From CAVRRZ01 sp963723745 (GTDB taxonomy: Bacteria; Actinomycetota; Actinomycetes; Mycobacteriales; Geodermatophilaceae): DNA of 64,000 nucleotides. Positions within the stretch are counted from its first letter, which is position 1. Every line of letters begins with the position of its first letter. Shown here piece by piece: positions 1-8,928 of the stretch. The notes below the pieces were generated by a model. That model saw only the letters and a program-made list of their open reading frames with translations, did not search any database and was not told where the DNA came from. The stretch is from the NCBI GenBank assembly GCA_963723745.1, contig CAVRRZ010000004.1, positions 310,001-374,000 on the forward strand, written 5' to 3'. Both the position numbers and the translations under genes were made by a program.

Positions 1-1032
1 ACCGTCGTGACCGCGGTGTTCGTCGGGCTCGCGGCCGCGGTCCTGGCGATCGTCGCGCAGGCCGTCGTCCGGGTGGCCCAGCGCGCGCTGGACAGCCGCG
101 CCCTGCTCGTCATCGCGGTGGTCGCGTTCCTGGCCCTGTCGCTGTTCGGCGTGCCCTTCCCCGTCGTCGTCGCCCTGGCCGGTCTCACCGGCTGGGCACT
201 GGGCCGTTGGCGGCCGTCCGCGCCGCCGCACACGAGCAAGGCCGAGGCCGCCGAGGCCGGTCCGCCGCCGGTGATCGCCGACGACGTGCTGCACCACGAG
301 GCGCCCTCCACCCGCCGCACCCTCACGGTGCTGGGGGTGGGGCTGCTCGTCTGGGGCGTGCCGATCGCCGCGGTCGCCGTGCTCACCGGCCGACACAGCG
401 TCTTCACCGAGCAGGGCCTCTTCTTCTCCGGCGCCGCCGTGGTCACCTTCGGCGGCGCCTACGCGGTGCTGGCCTACGTCGCCCAGCAGGCCGTGCAGGT
501 CTACGGCTGGCTCGGGCCGGGCGAGATGGTCCGCGGGCTGGCGCTGGCCGAGACCACGCCCGGCCCGCTGATCATGGTGGTGCAGTTCGTCGCGTTCCTC
601 GGCGCCTACCGCTCCCCCGGCGACCTCGACCCGTGGGTCGCCGCGGTGCTCGCGTCGCTGCTGGTCACCTGGGTGACCTTCGTGCCCAGCTTCCTGTTCG
701 TGCTCCTCGGCGCTCCCTACATGGAACGGCTGCGCGGCAACCGGTCGCTGTCGGCGGCGCTGCGCGGCATCACCGCCGCCGTCGTCGGGGTCATCGCCAA
801 CCTCGGCGTCTACTTCGCCGTGCACACCCTGTTCTCGGAGAGCCGGGAGGTGGACCTCGGCCCGCTGCACCTGGAGCTGCCCGACGTGACCACCCTGCGG
901 CCGGTGCCCCTGGTCATCGCCGTGATCGCCGCCGTACTGCTGTTCCGGGTGAAGTGGTCGGTGCTGCGCACACTCGGCGTCTGCGCCGTGCTTGGCCTGG
1001 TCGCCGGCCTGGCCGGCCTGCCCATCGCCTGA
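1..1032 (+). CDS. chrA: Chromate transporter ChrA, C-terminal part (5' truncated by window edge)
   Basis: The frame is open from the first base, so the gene begins upstream of the window. About 343 residues are visible. They hold a hydrophobic block, a charged linker near residues 70-100, then the second ChrA domain with the family signature GGAYAVLAY followed by a GWL...GLALAETTPGPL segment and several membrane helices. Long-chain ChrA proteins of the CHR family are inner-membrane chromate-efflux transporters with two homologous halves; this is the end of the first half and all of the second. The next gene is convergent, so this may be the last gene of its unit. Chromate as substrate is inferred from the family only. 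Confidence 0.85.
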   Translation, partial: TVVTAVFVGLAAAVLAIVAQAVVRVAQRALDSRALLVIAVVAFLALSLFGVPFPVVVALAGLTGWALGRWRPSAPPHTSKAEAAEAGPPPVIADDVLHHEAPSTRRTLTVLGVGLLVWGVPIAAVAVLTGRHSVFTEQGLFFSGAAVVTFGGAYAVLAYVAQQAVQVYGWLGPGEMVRGLALAETTPGPLIMVVQFVAFLGAYRSPGDLDPWVAAVLASLLVTWVTFVPSFLFVLLGAPYMERLRGNRSLSAALRGITAAVVGVIANLGVYFAVHTLFSESREVDLGPLHLELPDVTTLRPVPLVIAVIAAVLLFRVKWSVLRTLGVCAVLGLVAGLAGLPIA

Positions 1033-1153
1033 CGGCGACCGACGCGGAGGAGCGTCCGATGTCTGCCATGACGACCACACATTGCCGCCCCGTGTCGACC
1101 GACCGACCACCGGACTCGGCCGGTGCTCGAGGCCGGGGCGGCCAGGCTCACCG

Positions 1154-1954
1154 TCAGGCGACGTCGGCTTCCATGGCCGCCACGAACTCGGCTTTGACCT
1201 GTCGCCACGCCTCGTCGGCCATGCTGCGCCGCCAGTAGGGCGAGCACGACATGTCCGACCGGGCCAGGCCGCGATCGAGCAGAAGGTGGCGCCGGATCTC
1301 GCGGATCTCGCCCGCCTCCCCGTGGATGAAGGCATGGACCCGTCCCCGCGGGAGGACGAGGTCGCGAACGGCCGCCGGCAGCAGGTCGCCGTCGTCCGTG
1401 GCGCCGGTCCGGTGCAGCCACTCGACGTCGACATGCGCGGGCGAGGACAGCGGCAGCTCGTGCTCGGGTCCGTCGCACACCAGACGCACGACCGCCAGGG
1501 CGCCGGGTGGCATGGCCTCGAGCGACGCCGCGATCGCCGGCAGCGCGGATTCGTCGCCGACCAGCAGGTGCCAGTCAGCCATCGGGTCGGGTCGGTAGCC
1601 GCCGCTGGGGCCCGAGAACACCAGCACGTCACCGGTCTCGGCGGCGGCTGCCCAGGCACCCGCGACGCCCTGGTCGCCGTGCACCACGAAATCCACGGTG
1701 AGCAGGCGCCGGCTCTCGTCCCACGCTCGTACCGTGTAGCGCCGGCGGGCCGGCCAGTGCTGCTTCGGCATCTCGGCGCGCACCTGAGCGGGGTCGAACA
1801 CGGGGCCGTAGGGTGCGCCCGCCGGCGGGATCGCGATGTTGAGGTAGGCGTCGGTCGCCTCCGGCATCGTCAACGCGGCGAGATCTCCGCCGCTGAGGAC
1901 GATCCGGACCATCCCGGGCGTGAGGTGCTCGACTTCCGCCACCCTCGCGTACAT
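1154..1954 (-). CDS. Siderophore-interacting protein (FAD-binding ferric-siderophore reductase)
   Basis: 266 residues from the chosen start. SIP/ViuB family: a flavin-binding barrel with the RRYTVRAW motif near residue 75, an NAD(P)H-binding half with GDESALPAI, and the typical C-terminal SPYWRR...W helix. Such cytosolic enzymes reduce ferric siderophores to release iron. The longest frame would start at 2005, but the ATG at 1954 has GGAGG at 1959-1966 correctly spaced and gives the usual N-terminus (MYARVAEVEHLTPGMVRIV). An IdeR/DtxR-type box lies 65 bp upstream (2019-2037), so iron repression is expected. No siderophore synthesis or ABC uptake genes are adjacent. Confidence 0.9.
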   Translation of the reverse strand: MYARVAEVEHLTPGMVRIVLSGGDLAALTMPEATDAYLNIAIPPAGAPYGPVFDPAQVRAEMPKQHWPARRRYTVRAWDESRRLLTVDFVVHGDQGVAGAWAAAAETGDVLVFSGPSGGYRPDPMADWHLLVGDESALPAIAASLEAMPPGALAVVRLVCDGPEHELPLSSPAHVDVEWLHRTGATDDGDLLPAAVRDLVLPRGRVHAFIHGEAGEIREIRRHLLLDRGLARSDMSCSPYWRRSMADEAWRQVKAEFVAAMEADVA

Positions 1955-2018
1955 GCAGACCTCCGCTGCCGACGACCAATGCCTGTGAGCCGCCATCGGC
2001 GCCACCCACCCCGGAGCC

Positions 2019-2037
2019 TAGGTCAGCGTGCCCTAAC
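2019..2037 (-). promoter_or_regulatory. IdeR/DtxR iron box upstream of the siderophore-interacting protein
   Basis: On the minus strand the sequence reads TTAGGGCACGCTGACCTAG, matching about 14 of 19 positions of the classical DtxR/IdeR consensus TTAGGTTAGGCTAACCTAA, with both outer half-sites conserved. It sits 65 bp upstream of the SIP start codon, where a repressor would block the promoter. The rest of the 1955-2270 gap shows no other gene or site I can support. Confidence 0.7.
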
Positions 2038-2270
2038 CACCTTCCGCCCGGGCGCGGCTGAAGGCCGCCGCGGCCGACGACTTCCGGGTGAGCACCGTCG
2101 CCGGGCCGCCTGCGGTGACCTCGCTCGACGCGCTGGTCGAGCAGCCGGCCGATCCGGCTGCTGCCGAGAGCGGACGGTTCGTCGGGCGGGTCGTGGCAGT
2201 CCGCCCATCCCGCCGAGGTGGACCGAGGACGACGCTGGGAGGCACCTGGCCGACACCGGAAGAGGACCGC

Positions 2271-2432
2271 ATGAGTGAACTCGTGACATGGGAGACCTGC
2301 CCGACGTGCGGCGGCGCCGCGGCCGTCGGCTGGCTCGACGAGGCCCCGGTCGAGTTCGACTGCCCTCGGCACTGCTCGCTGGACCGGGTCGAGGTGAGGG
2401 CCGCCTTCGAACCGCGATCCGGGCTCCGGTAG
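2271..2432 (+). CDS. Small zinc-ribbon-like protein, function unknown
   Basis: 53 residues. It has a CPTCGG knuckle at residues 10-15 and a second CPRHC cluster near residues 33-37, together a plausible four-ligand zinc site. The start ATG follows an AGAGGA Shine-Dalgarno stretch (2261-2266). The frame stays open upstream to 2088, but the spaced RBS and the compact CxxC protein favour this short start. I do not recognise a named family. It lies between the divergent iron gene and the convergent Mo-hydroxylase operon and belongs obviously to neither. Confidence 0.55.
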   Translation: MSELVTWETCPTCGGAAAVGWLDEAPVEFDCPRHCSLDRVEVRAAFEPRSGLR

Positions 2433-2472
2433 CACATCCGACGGCCGTCGAACGGGGTCCGGGCCGCGGCGC

Positions 2473-3594
2473 TCAGCGCTCCGCGGTCCGGTGGATGGGT
2501 CCGGCGAGCTCGGCGAGACGTTCACCCGACCCGCCCCAGCGCCCGGCGATGATCTCCGCGGCGATGGAGATCGCGGTCTCCTCCGGCGTGCGGGCGCCGA
2601 GGTCCAGACCGATCGGCGAGGACAGCCTGGCGATCTCGTGCTCGCCCAGGCCCGCCTCGCGCAGCCGCGCCTCGCGCTCCTCGTGCGTGCGCCGTGACCC
2701 CATCGCACCGACGTAGGCGACCGGGATGCGCAGCGCGACCTCGAGCAGCGGGACGTCGAACTTCGGGTCGTGGGTCAGCACGCACAGCACCGTGCGCTCG
2801 TCGATCCGGCCGGCGTCGACCTCGGCCTGCAGGTACCGGTGCGGCCACTCCACGACCACCTCGTGCGCGTCGGGGAAGCGCTTCGGGGTGGCGAACACCG
2901 GCCGCGCGTCGCACACCGTCACCCGGTAGCCCAGGAACGCGCCGACCCGCGCCACCGCGGCGGCGAAGTCGATGGCGCCGAACACCACCATCCGGGCGGC
3001 AGGGGCGAAGGAGTTGACGAACAAGGTCAGGTCGTCACCGCGCCGCTCACCGTCGTGCCCGACGTGCAGCAGCCCGGTGCGACCAGCGGCGAGCATGCCG
3101 CGGGCGTCGGCAGCGACGGCGTCGTCCAGCCGCTGCAGCCCGAGGGTGCCCGAGCCGCGGTCGGGCCAGAGCACCAGCCGCCGTCCCAGCCGGTCCTCCG
3201 GGCCCTTCACCACCGTCACCACGGCGACCGGCTCGTGCCGGCCCACCGACTCGGCGATCTCCCCCAGCTCGGGAAAGGACTCGCGCGACACCGACTCGAC
3301 GTAGACGTCGAGGATCCCGCCACAGGTCAACCCGACCGCGAACGCGTCGTCGTCGCTCACGCCGTACCGCTCGAGGGTGGGCTGCCCGGAGGCGACGACG
3401 TCCGTGGCCTCCGCGTACACCGCCCCCTCGACGCAGCCGCCGGAGACGCTGCCGACGGCGGTGCCGTCGGGCCCGACCAGCATCGAGGCACCGGCCGGGC
3501 GCGGCGCGGAACGCCAGGTGCCCACCACCGTTCCCATGCCGACGGTCTCCCCCGCCTGCCACCAGCCGACCAACTCGTCCAGCACTTCACGCAC
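2473..3594 (-). CDS. XdhC/CoxI family molybdenum-cofactor insertion protein
   Basis: 373 residues, normal for two-domain XdhC proteins. The N-terminal XdhC/CoxI domain has TWRSAPRPAGASMLV, SGGCVEGAVY and LTCGGILDVYVE. The C-terminal Rossmann-like XdhC_C domain has VVFGAIDFAAAVARV, VCDARPVFATP and the C-terminal YVGAMGSRRTHEER motif. XdhC proteins bind and sulfurate the Mo cofactor and deliver it to molybdenum hydroxylases of the xanthine dehydrogenase family. GTG start with AAGGAG nine bases upstream. Last gene of the Mo-hydroxylase operon, about 130 bp after coxE, so it may also have its own promoter. Confidence 0.9.
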   Translation of the reverse strand: MREVLDELVGWWQAGETVGMGTVVGTWRSAPRPAGASMLVGPDGTAVGSVSGGCVEGAVYAEATDVVASGQPTLERYGVSDDDAFAVGLTCGGILDVYVESVSRESFPELGEIAESVGRHEPVAVVTVVKGPEDRLGRRLVLWPDRGSGTLGLQRLDDAVAADARGMLAAGRTGLLHVGHDGERRGDDLTLFVNSFAPAARMVVFGAIDFAAAVARVGAFLGYRVTVCDARPVFATPKRFPDAHEVVVEWPHRYLQAEVDAGRIDERTVLCVLTHDPKFDVPLLEVALRIPVAYVGAMGSRRTHEEREARLREAGLGEHEIARLSSPIGLDLGARTPEETAISIAAEIIAGRWGGSGERLAELAGPIHRTAER

Positions 3595-3724
3595 GGATGG
3601 GCTCCTTCCTGCTGCGCCCTCGGTGGCGCGGGCGTGGCGCGCGCCTGTCGTTCTCCAGGGTGGTGCTCAGCGGAGGCGCTGCCCATGGGCGGCGCACAGG
3701 CTTGCGGCCGGATCCTGGGTGCTG

Positions 3725-4888
3725 TCACACCCTCCGCGCGGACGTCGCATGTCGCTCCACCACCGCGGCGAGTTCCTCCAGGCTGGCCACGTTGTGTCCG
3801 GCCAGGAAGAGGTCCAGGTGCGGCACGGCCGCGGCCATGCCCCGCGCGAGCGGTTGATAGCGGGGGTCGCCCTTGAGCGGGTTGAGCCACACCAGCCGGT
3901 GCGCGAGCCGGGACAGCCGCGCAGTGGCCGCGCCGAGCAGCGCGGGGTCGTCGCGATCGAGGCCGTCGGAACAGATCACCACGACCGCCCCCCGCAGCGC
4001 CGCGTGACCCCGCCGCAGGTCCAGCAGCCGGGTGAGGGAGGTGGCCAGCAAGGTCCCGCCGTCCCAGTCGGCGACCTGCCGGCCCACCTCGGCGAGCGCC
4101 CGGTCGGCGGAGTCGTGACCGAGCGCGTCGGTGACCCGGCTCAGCCGCACGCCCACGGTGTAGACCTCCACCCGGTGCCCGGCGTGCCGGAGCGCATGAC
4201 CGAACCGCAGCAGCGCCTGGGCGTAGGGGGTCATGGAGCCCGAGACGTCGACGACCAGGGTCACCGGCCGCTGCCGCACGCGTCTGCGCCGGCGGCCGAG
4301 CCGGGCCGGCTCACCGTCGGTGGCCAGCGACCGGCGCAGGGTGGAGCGCATGTCCAGGTACCGACCGCTGGGAGCTCTGCGCCGGCGCCGACTCAGCCGT
4401 CGGGGCAGCCGCACCCGCAGCCGCCGGATCATCAGCGCCGCGATCCGACGCTCCTCCGGGGTCATGCGCGCGAAGGACTTGACGCGCACCCGCTCGGCCT
4501 CGCTGGCCTCGACCCGAGCTTCCTCAGGCAGCTCCAGCAGCTCCTCCCCCACCGCGACGTCCATCGCGGGCCGCGCCAGCGCCTCGTTGTCGAGCACACT
4601 CGGCGGCGCGTGCGGTGGAGCCGGTGGCAGGGCGTCGTCGGCATCCGCCGCAGCGAAGAACTCCGCGAACGCCCGGGCGTAGGCGGGCAGCACGGCCACG
4701 TCGGTGGCCAGGACGGCCCGCCCGGCCCAGTACAGCTCGGCCGTCGTCGTCGGCCGGAGCAGGTACAGCGCCTCCACGAAGGCGGCGGTCTGCGCCGGGC
4801 CGACCGCGACACCGCGACGTCGCAGCAGGTCGGTGAAGTCGACGCAGGTCCGGCCGAGCTCCTCTCCCGCCATCCCGGGGGCGGTCAC
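3725..4888 (-). CDS. CoxE-like VWA domain protein
   Basis: 387 residues. After an alpha-helical N-terminal region and an Arg-rich linker (about 155-208), a von Willebrand A domain begins with a MIDAS motif DVSGS at residues 214-218, with a later T and a CSDG loop. CoxE proteins work with the MoxR-type ATPase CoxD in maturing the bimetallic or Mo site of CODH-type hydroxylases; here a general maturation role is inferred. GTG start 6 bp after the stop of the MoxR gene; an in-frame ATG five codons later is an alternative. Translation coupling with the upstream ATPase is likely. Confidence 0.85.
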   Translation of the reverse strand: MTAPGMAGEELGRTCVDFTDLLRRRGVAVGPAQTAAFVEALYLLRPTTTAELYWAGRAVLATDVAVLPAYARAFAEFFAAADADDALPPAPPHAPPSVLDNEALARPAMDVAVGEELLELPEEARVEASEAERVRVKSFARMTPEERRIAALMIRRLRVRLPRRLSRRRRRAPSGRYLDMRSTLRRSLATDGEPARLGRRRRRVRQRPVTLVVDVSGSMTPYAQALLRFGHALRHAGHRVEVYTVGVRLSRVTDALGHDSADRALAEVGRQVADWDGGTLLATSLTRLLDLRRGHAALRGAVVVICSDGLDRDDPALLGAATARLSRLAHRLVWLNPLKGDPRYQPLARGMAAAVPHLDLFLAGHNVASLEELAAVVERHATSARRV

Positions 4889-4894
4889 GGAACG

Positions 4895-5782
4895 TCAGCT
4901 CGCGGAGTCGGGGACGACGTCGTCGATCGCCTCGACCACCGCACGCTGGTCGTCGACGTCCTTGACCAGGGCGGCCAGGGTGTCCAGCGCCGTCTGCCGG
5001 TCCAGCTTGGCCAGCCCGAGCATGTGCAGCGCACTGGCCCAGTCCACGGCCTCACCGACGCCGGGCCGGTTCACCAGGTCCAGCCCGCGGATGCGGGCCA
5101 CCGCGCCCGCCACCTCGGCCGCCAGCGACTCGGGAACCTGCGGCGCGCGCACCCGCAGGATCGCCAGCTCCCGCTGGGCGTCCGGGTGCGCCACCCAGCT
5201 GTACAGGCAGCGCCGCCGGACGGCGTTGTGCAGGTCACGAGTGCGGTTCGAGGTGAGGACGACGAGCGGACGGCTGGCCGCCGTCACGCGCCCCAGCTCC
5301 GGGATGGTGACCGAGAAGTCCGACAGCAGCTCCAGCAGGAACGCCTCGAACTCGTCATCGGCACGGTCCAGCTCGTCGATGAGCAGGACCGCACCCGAGC
5401 CCTGCTCGAGCGCGGTGAGCAGCGGGCGCGGCAGCAGGAACTCCCGCGTGAAGACGTCGGCATGCGCCTGGCCCTCGCGCACCGCCAGCAGCTGGCGGGC
5501 GTAGTGCCAGTCGTAGAGCGCCTGGCTGGTGTCGATGCCCTCGTAGCACTGCAGGCGGATCAACTCCCGCCCCAGCAGCCGGGACAGGGCGAGGGCGATC
5601 TCGGTCTTACCGACACCGTTCTCTCCCTCGAGCAGGAGCGGGCGCCCCATGCGCAGGGCCAGGAACGCCGCCATCGCCAACCCGTCGTCGGCCAGGTAGT
5701 CGACCTCGGCGAGGGCACGCTTGAGGTCGGCCACCGTGCTGAGGCCGGCGTCGGGCGCGGCGGGCGGGGAGGTGGCGGTCAC
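4895..5782 (-). CDS. CoxD/MoxR family AAA+ ATPase
   Basis: 295 residues. Walker A GENGVGKT at 53-60, Walker B VLLIDELDRAD near 132-142, sensor 1 LTSNRTRDL and an arginine-finger segment RRRCLYSW. This is a MoxR ATPase of the CoxD subgroup, the chaperone partner of VWA proteins such as the CoxE-like product encoded directly downstream. It is likely needed to assemble the active site of the Mo hydroxylase. It follows coxG by 8 bp. I see no missing key residue. Confidence 0.9.
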   Translation of the reverse strand: MTATSPPAAPDAGLSTVADLKRALAEVDYLADDGLAMAAFLALRMGRPLLLEGENGVGKTEIALALSRLLGRELIRLQCYEGIDTSQALYDWHYARQLLAVREGQAHADVFTREFLLPRPLLTALEQGSGAVLLIDELDRADDEFEAFLLELLSDFSVTIPELGRVTAASRPLVVLTSNRTRDLHNAVRRRCLYSWVAHPDAQRELAILRVRAPQVPESLAAEVAGAVARIRGLDLVNRPGVGEAVDWASALHMLGLAKLDRQTALDTLAALVKDVDDQRAVVEAIDDVVPDSAS

Positions 5783-5790
5783 GGTGGAGG

Positions 5791-6462
5791 TCAGCCCTCC
5801 CGGTCGTGCCGGCCGGTCAGCCGCCCACCGATCCGCCGGGCGAACCCGGCGAGCACCACCCAGATGATGCGGAAGCCGGAGAGGGCCGCGCCGTCGCCCT
5901 GGGCTTCCCGCGGGGTCGTCCGGACCGCCGTGGCCACGGCCGCCGGTGCGCCCGCCGCACGCTGCTGCTCGGGGGCCTGCGCCGACCCGCCGGTGGCGGC
6001 CGGCTCCGGCTCGGCCGTCAGCCGGGCCTCCAGCCGGTCGGCGAACTGCTTGGTCATCGTCTTCGAGACGTCCGCGATCATGCCGCGGCCGAAGGAGGCG
6101 ATCTGCCCGGCCACCTTGAGGTCCTGGACGATCTCGACGGTGGTCGATCCCTCCACCGGACCCGGGACGACGGCGACGACGACGTCCGCGCTCGCGCTGC
6201 CGCGGCCGCCCTTGTCCTTGCCTGCGCCGGTCAGCCGGAGCCGACGCTGCTCGTCGTCCCGCTCGACCAAGGCCACGTCACCGGAGAAGGCCAGCGCGAC
6301 CGGACCGAACTTGATCTTCAGCCTCCCCCGCCAGTGCGTGTCGTCGACGGTCTCGACCAGTTCCGCGCCCGGCATGCACGGCACGAGGTTCTCGACCTCG
6401 AGCAGGTGCGCCCAGACCGTCTGGGGGTCGGCGGTGACGGTGAACGAGTTCTGCAACTCCAT
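5791..6462 (-). CDS. CoxG-like SRPBCC protein
   Basis: 223 residues. The N-terminal SRPBCC (START-like) lipid-pocket domain of about 150 residues opens with MELQNSFTVTADPQTVWAHLLEVENLVPCMPG, in the form typical of CoxG. An Ala/Pro-rich linker follows, then a C-terminal hydrophobic stretch (FRIIWVVLAGF) that may anchor it to the membrane. CoxG relatives are thought to tether the hydroxylase to the membrane and hand over quinone. The ATG overlaps the large-subunit stop by one base (TAATG), so it is translationally coupled to the enzyme. Confidence 0.88.
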   Translation of the reverse strand: MELQNSFTVTADPQTVWAHLLEVENLVPCMPGAELVETVDDTHWRGRLKIKFGPVALAFSGDVALVERDDEQRRLRLTGAGKDKGGRGSASADVVVAVVPGPVEGSTTVEIVQDLKVAGQIASFGRGMIADVSKTMTKQFADRLEARLTAEPEPAATGGSAQAPEQQRAAGAPAAVATAVRTTPREAQGDGAALSGFRIIWVVLAGFARRIGGRLTGRHDREG

Positions 6463-8924
6463 TACGCGTTCTGCTCCTTCTGCTGCTCGCGGGCCGCGAG
6501 CACGGTGGCGACGATGTCCGAGGGCTTGATCGGCAGGTTGCGCACGTGCATCCCGTACTCCCGGAGCGCGTCGTCGATCGCCGCGGAGATGACACCGGGC
6601 GTGGCCATGCGGCCGCCCTCGCCACCACCCTTGATGCCGTACTCGGTGTAGGGCGACGGCGTCTCGACGTGGCCGAGCTTCATCGCCGGGATCTCGTTGG
6701 CGGTCGGGATCAGGTAGTCCATGAACGTCGAGGACTTGAACTGCCCGTCGTCGTCATAGGCCAGCTCCTCAAGCATCGCCGTCCCGACGCCCTGCGCCGT
6801 GCCGCCGGTCACGTGCCCGCCCAGGGTGATGGGGTTGACGATCGTCCCGGCGTCGTGGACCGCCACGTAGTCCAGCCACTTGGTCATGCCCGTGTCCGGG
6901 TCCACCTCCATCACCGCGATGTGGCAGTTGTGGCCCATGATCGGGTAGAAGATGCCCAGGTCGCTGCGGTCCGGCGACGGCAGGGTGGTCAACGGGTGGT
7001 CGTAGGTGAACTGCTCCTCCAGCCCGCTGGTCATGCCCGGCGGCAGGTTCAGCGCGAAGAAGTAGGCGGTCGCGGCGACCTCGCCCAGGCTCAGACCCAC
7101 CTCCGGCGCGCCCTTGACCTGCACCCGCCCGTCGGTGACCTCCATGTCCTCCGGCGGCACCTCGAGGGTGTGCGCGGCGATCTCGATGATCTTCTTCTGC
7201 AGCTTCCTGGCCGCGCCCCGGATCGCACCGGTGACCATGACCGTGAAGCGGCTGCCGCCGGGGCCGGTGCCGGGCAGGGCGTGCGCCGAGTCGGCGTACC
7301 GGATGTTGACCTTGTCCGGCTCGACACCGAACTCCTCGGCGACCACCATCGCCGCCACCGTCTCGGGGCTGTTGCCCCACATGGCCTGCGAGTGCAGCAG
7401 GACCTGGAACTCGCCGGCCGGGTCGACGGTGATCGTCGCGCTCTCCGGGCTGGAGGTGATCGGGAACGCCGGCTCGTCGAACCAGTACCAGAACTCCGTG
7501 GAGCTGAACACGCTGCGCTCCTGCGTGGTGACCAGGCCGATCCCGATGTATCGGCCCTCCTCCTCGCGCAGCCGCTTCTGCTCCTTGCGCCAGTGCTCGA
7601 GGTCGATCATCGACAGCGCCTCGTCCAGCACGGCGTCGTAGTTGCCGCTGTCGTAGAGGTTCCCGCCGGGGATCTTGTGCGGGAACTGCTCGGGCTGGAT
7701 GAAGTTCTTCCGGCGGATCACCTCCGGCGCCATCCCCAGCCGCTCGGCGGCCTGGTCCACCAGGCGCTCGAGCACCCAGTTGTGCACCTCGGACCCGAAC
7801 CCGCGATACGCGCCCTGCTGGCACTTGTTCGTGAGCACCGCTCGCAAGTGGTAACGGAGGTTAGCGAAGTTGTACGGACCCACGCCCTGGGACAGCGCGT
7901 TGCCGTGGGTGCCCACACCGAACTGCAGGTAGGCGCCGTAGTCATCGACGACGTCGACGTCCATCCCGGTGATGATGCCGTCGGAGGTGAGCGCCAGCTT
8001 GGCCTCGTAGTAGCGGTCCGACGCGTGGTGGTCGGAGTTCATCAGGTGGTCGAGCCGGTCCTCCACGTAGGACACCGGCTGGTTGACCTGCAGGGCCAGG
8101 AAGCCGGCGAGGGTCGGCACTTTGTGCGCGGTGAACTTGCTGCCGAAGCTCCCGCCCGCGGGGACGGGGTTGATCGTCACCCGGTTGCTGGGCAGCTTGA
8201 GCGCGGTGGCGATCAGCCACACGAAGTAGCTGAAGTTCATCGAGTTGCAGTAGATCTCCAGGACGCCGTTGAGGCCGGGCCGGGCGATCGCACCCGTGGT
8301 CTCCAGCGGCATGCCCGCCGAGCGGCCCCAGTGCAGCGTGTCGGAGACGACGAGATCGGCGGTCTCGAACGCGTCGTCCACCTCGCCGAAGGTGAAGGTG
8401 CGCTCGTAGGCCAGGTTGCTGCCGTGCTCCTCGTGCAGCAGCGCGGCGTCCTCCTGCAGCGCCTTGAGCGGGTCGACCACCGGCGGGAGCTCCTCGAACT
8501 CCACGTCCAGCGCGTCGACGCCGTCCTCGGCGAGGTAGCGGCTCTCGGCGATGACGGCCACGACGGCCTCGCCGACGTACCGGACCTTGTCCACGGCCAG
8601 CGGGTACTGGCTGATCGTCGGAGGCCCGAAGTTCATGCAGGGGTTCATCTTCGCCTTGCAGTCCTCGCCGGTGACCACGGCGACGACGCCGGGGATGGCG
8701 AGGGCGTCCGAGGCGTCGATCGAGACGATGCGCCCGTGGGCCACGGGGCTGCGGAAGATCGCGGCGTGCAGGAGGCCGGGGATCTTCTGATCGGCGATGT
8801 AGCCGCCGCGGCCGGTGAGCAGTCGCGGGTCCTCGACCCGCTTCATGCTCCGGCCGATCCACTTGCGCTTGAGCTGGCCGGCCCCGGCGGTGGCGGCCGG
8901 CGCGGGGGTGATGTCCGTGCTCAT
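6462..8924 (-). CDS. Molybdenum hydroxylase large subunit (CoxL-like, but with AYRGFG active-site loop)
   Basis: 820 residues from the ATG at 8924, which has AGGAG nine bases upstream; the frame is open 25 codons further but those overlap the small subunit. Contains both aldehyde oxidase/xanthine dehydrogenase Mo-binding domains. The active-site loop is AYRGFG at about 372-377, not AYRCSFR of form I CO dehydrogenase nor AYRGAGR of form II. The catalytic Glu lies in GIKGGGEGG near residue 769. The protein binds Mo-molybdopterin cytosine dinucleotide and hydroxylates an unknown substrate, probably a carbon next to nitrogen or an aldehyde. Gene order FAD-FeS-Mo-coxG-D-E-xdhC is complete. Confidence 0.88.
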   Translation of the reverse strand: MSTDITPAPAATAGAGQLKRKWIGRSMKRVEDPRLLTGRGGYIADQKIPGLLHAAIFRSPVAHGRIVSIDASDALAIPGVVAVVTGEDCKAKMNPCMNFGPPTISQYPLAVDKVRYVGEAVVAVIAESRYLAEDGVDALDVEFEELPPVVDPLKALQEDAALLHEEHGSNLAYERTFTFGEVDDAFETADLVVSDTLHWGRSAGMPLETTGAIARPGLNGVLEIYCNSMNFSYFVWLIATALKLPSNRVTINPVPAGGSFGSKFTAHKVPTLAGFLALQVNQPVSYVEDRLDHLMNSDHHASDRYYEAKLALTSDGIITGMDVDVVDDYGAYLQFGVGTHGNALSQGVGPYNFANLRYHLRAVLTNKCQQGAYRGFGSEVHNWVLERLVDQAAERLGMAPEVIRRKNFIQPEQFPHKIPGGNLYDSGNYDAVLDEALSMIDLEHWRKEQKRLREEEGRYIGIGLVTTQERSVFSSTEFWYWFDEPAFPITSSPESATITVDPAGEFQVLLHSQAMWGNSPETVAAMVVAEEFGVEPDKVNIRYADSAHALPGTGPGGSRFTVMVTGAIRGAARKLQKKIIEIAAHTLEVPPEDMEVTDGRVQVKGAPEVGLSLGEVAATAYFFALNLPPGMTSGLEEQFTYDHPLTTLPSPDRSDLGIFYPIMGHNCHIAVMEVDPDTGMTKWLDYVAVHDAGTIVNPITLGGHVTGGTAQGVGTAMLEELAYDDDGQFKSSTFMDYLIPTANEIPAMKLGHVETPSPYTEYGIKGGGEGGRMATPGVISAAIDDALREYGMHVRNLPIKPSDIVATVLAAREQQKEQNA

Positions 8925-8928
8925 CGCG

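Noticed and set aside
1060..1239. Short plus-strand ORF starting ATGTCTGCC with GGAGGAG upstream
   Set aside because: The SD is good, but the product is low in hydrophobic residues, has no known domain, and its last third is antisense to the SIP gene.
3377..6529. A 1,050-codon open frame on the plus strand
   Set aside because: It runs antisense to XdhC, CoxE, MoxR and CoxG, whose motifs are unambiguous. Long antisense frames are normal at this GC content, and its residues are rich in Arg, Gly, His and Pro without domains.
6462..8924. Calling the large subunit CO dehydrogenase CoxL
   Set aside because: The AYRCSFR loop required for form I CODH is absent; only the operon layout resembles cox.
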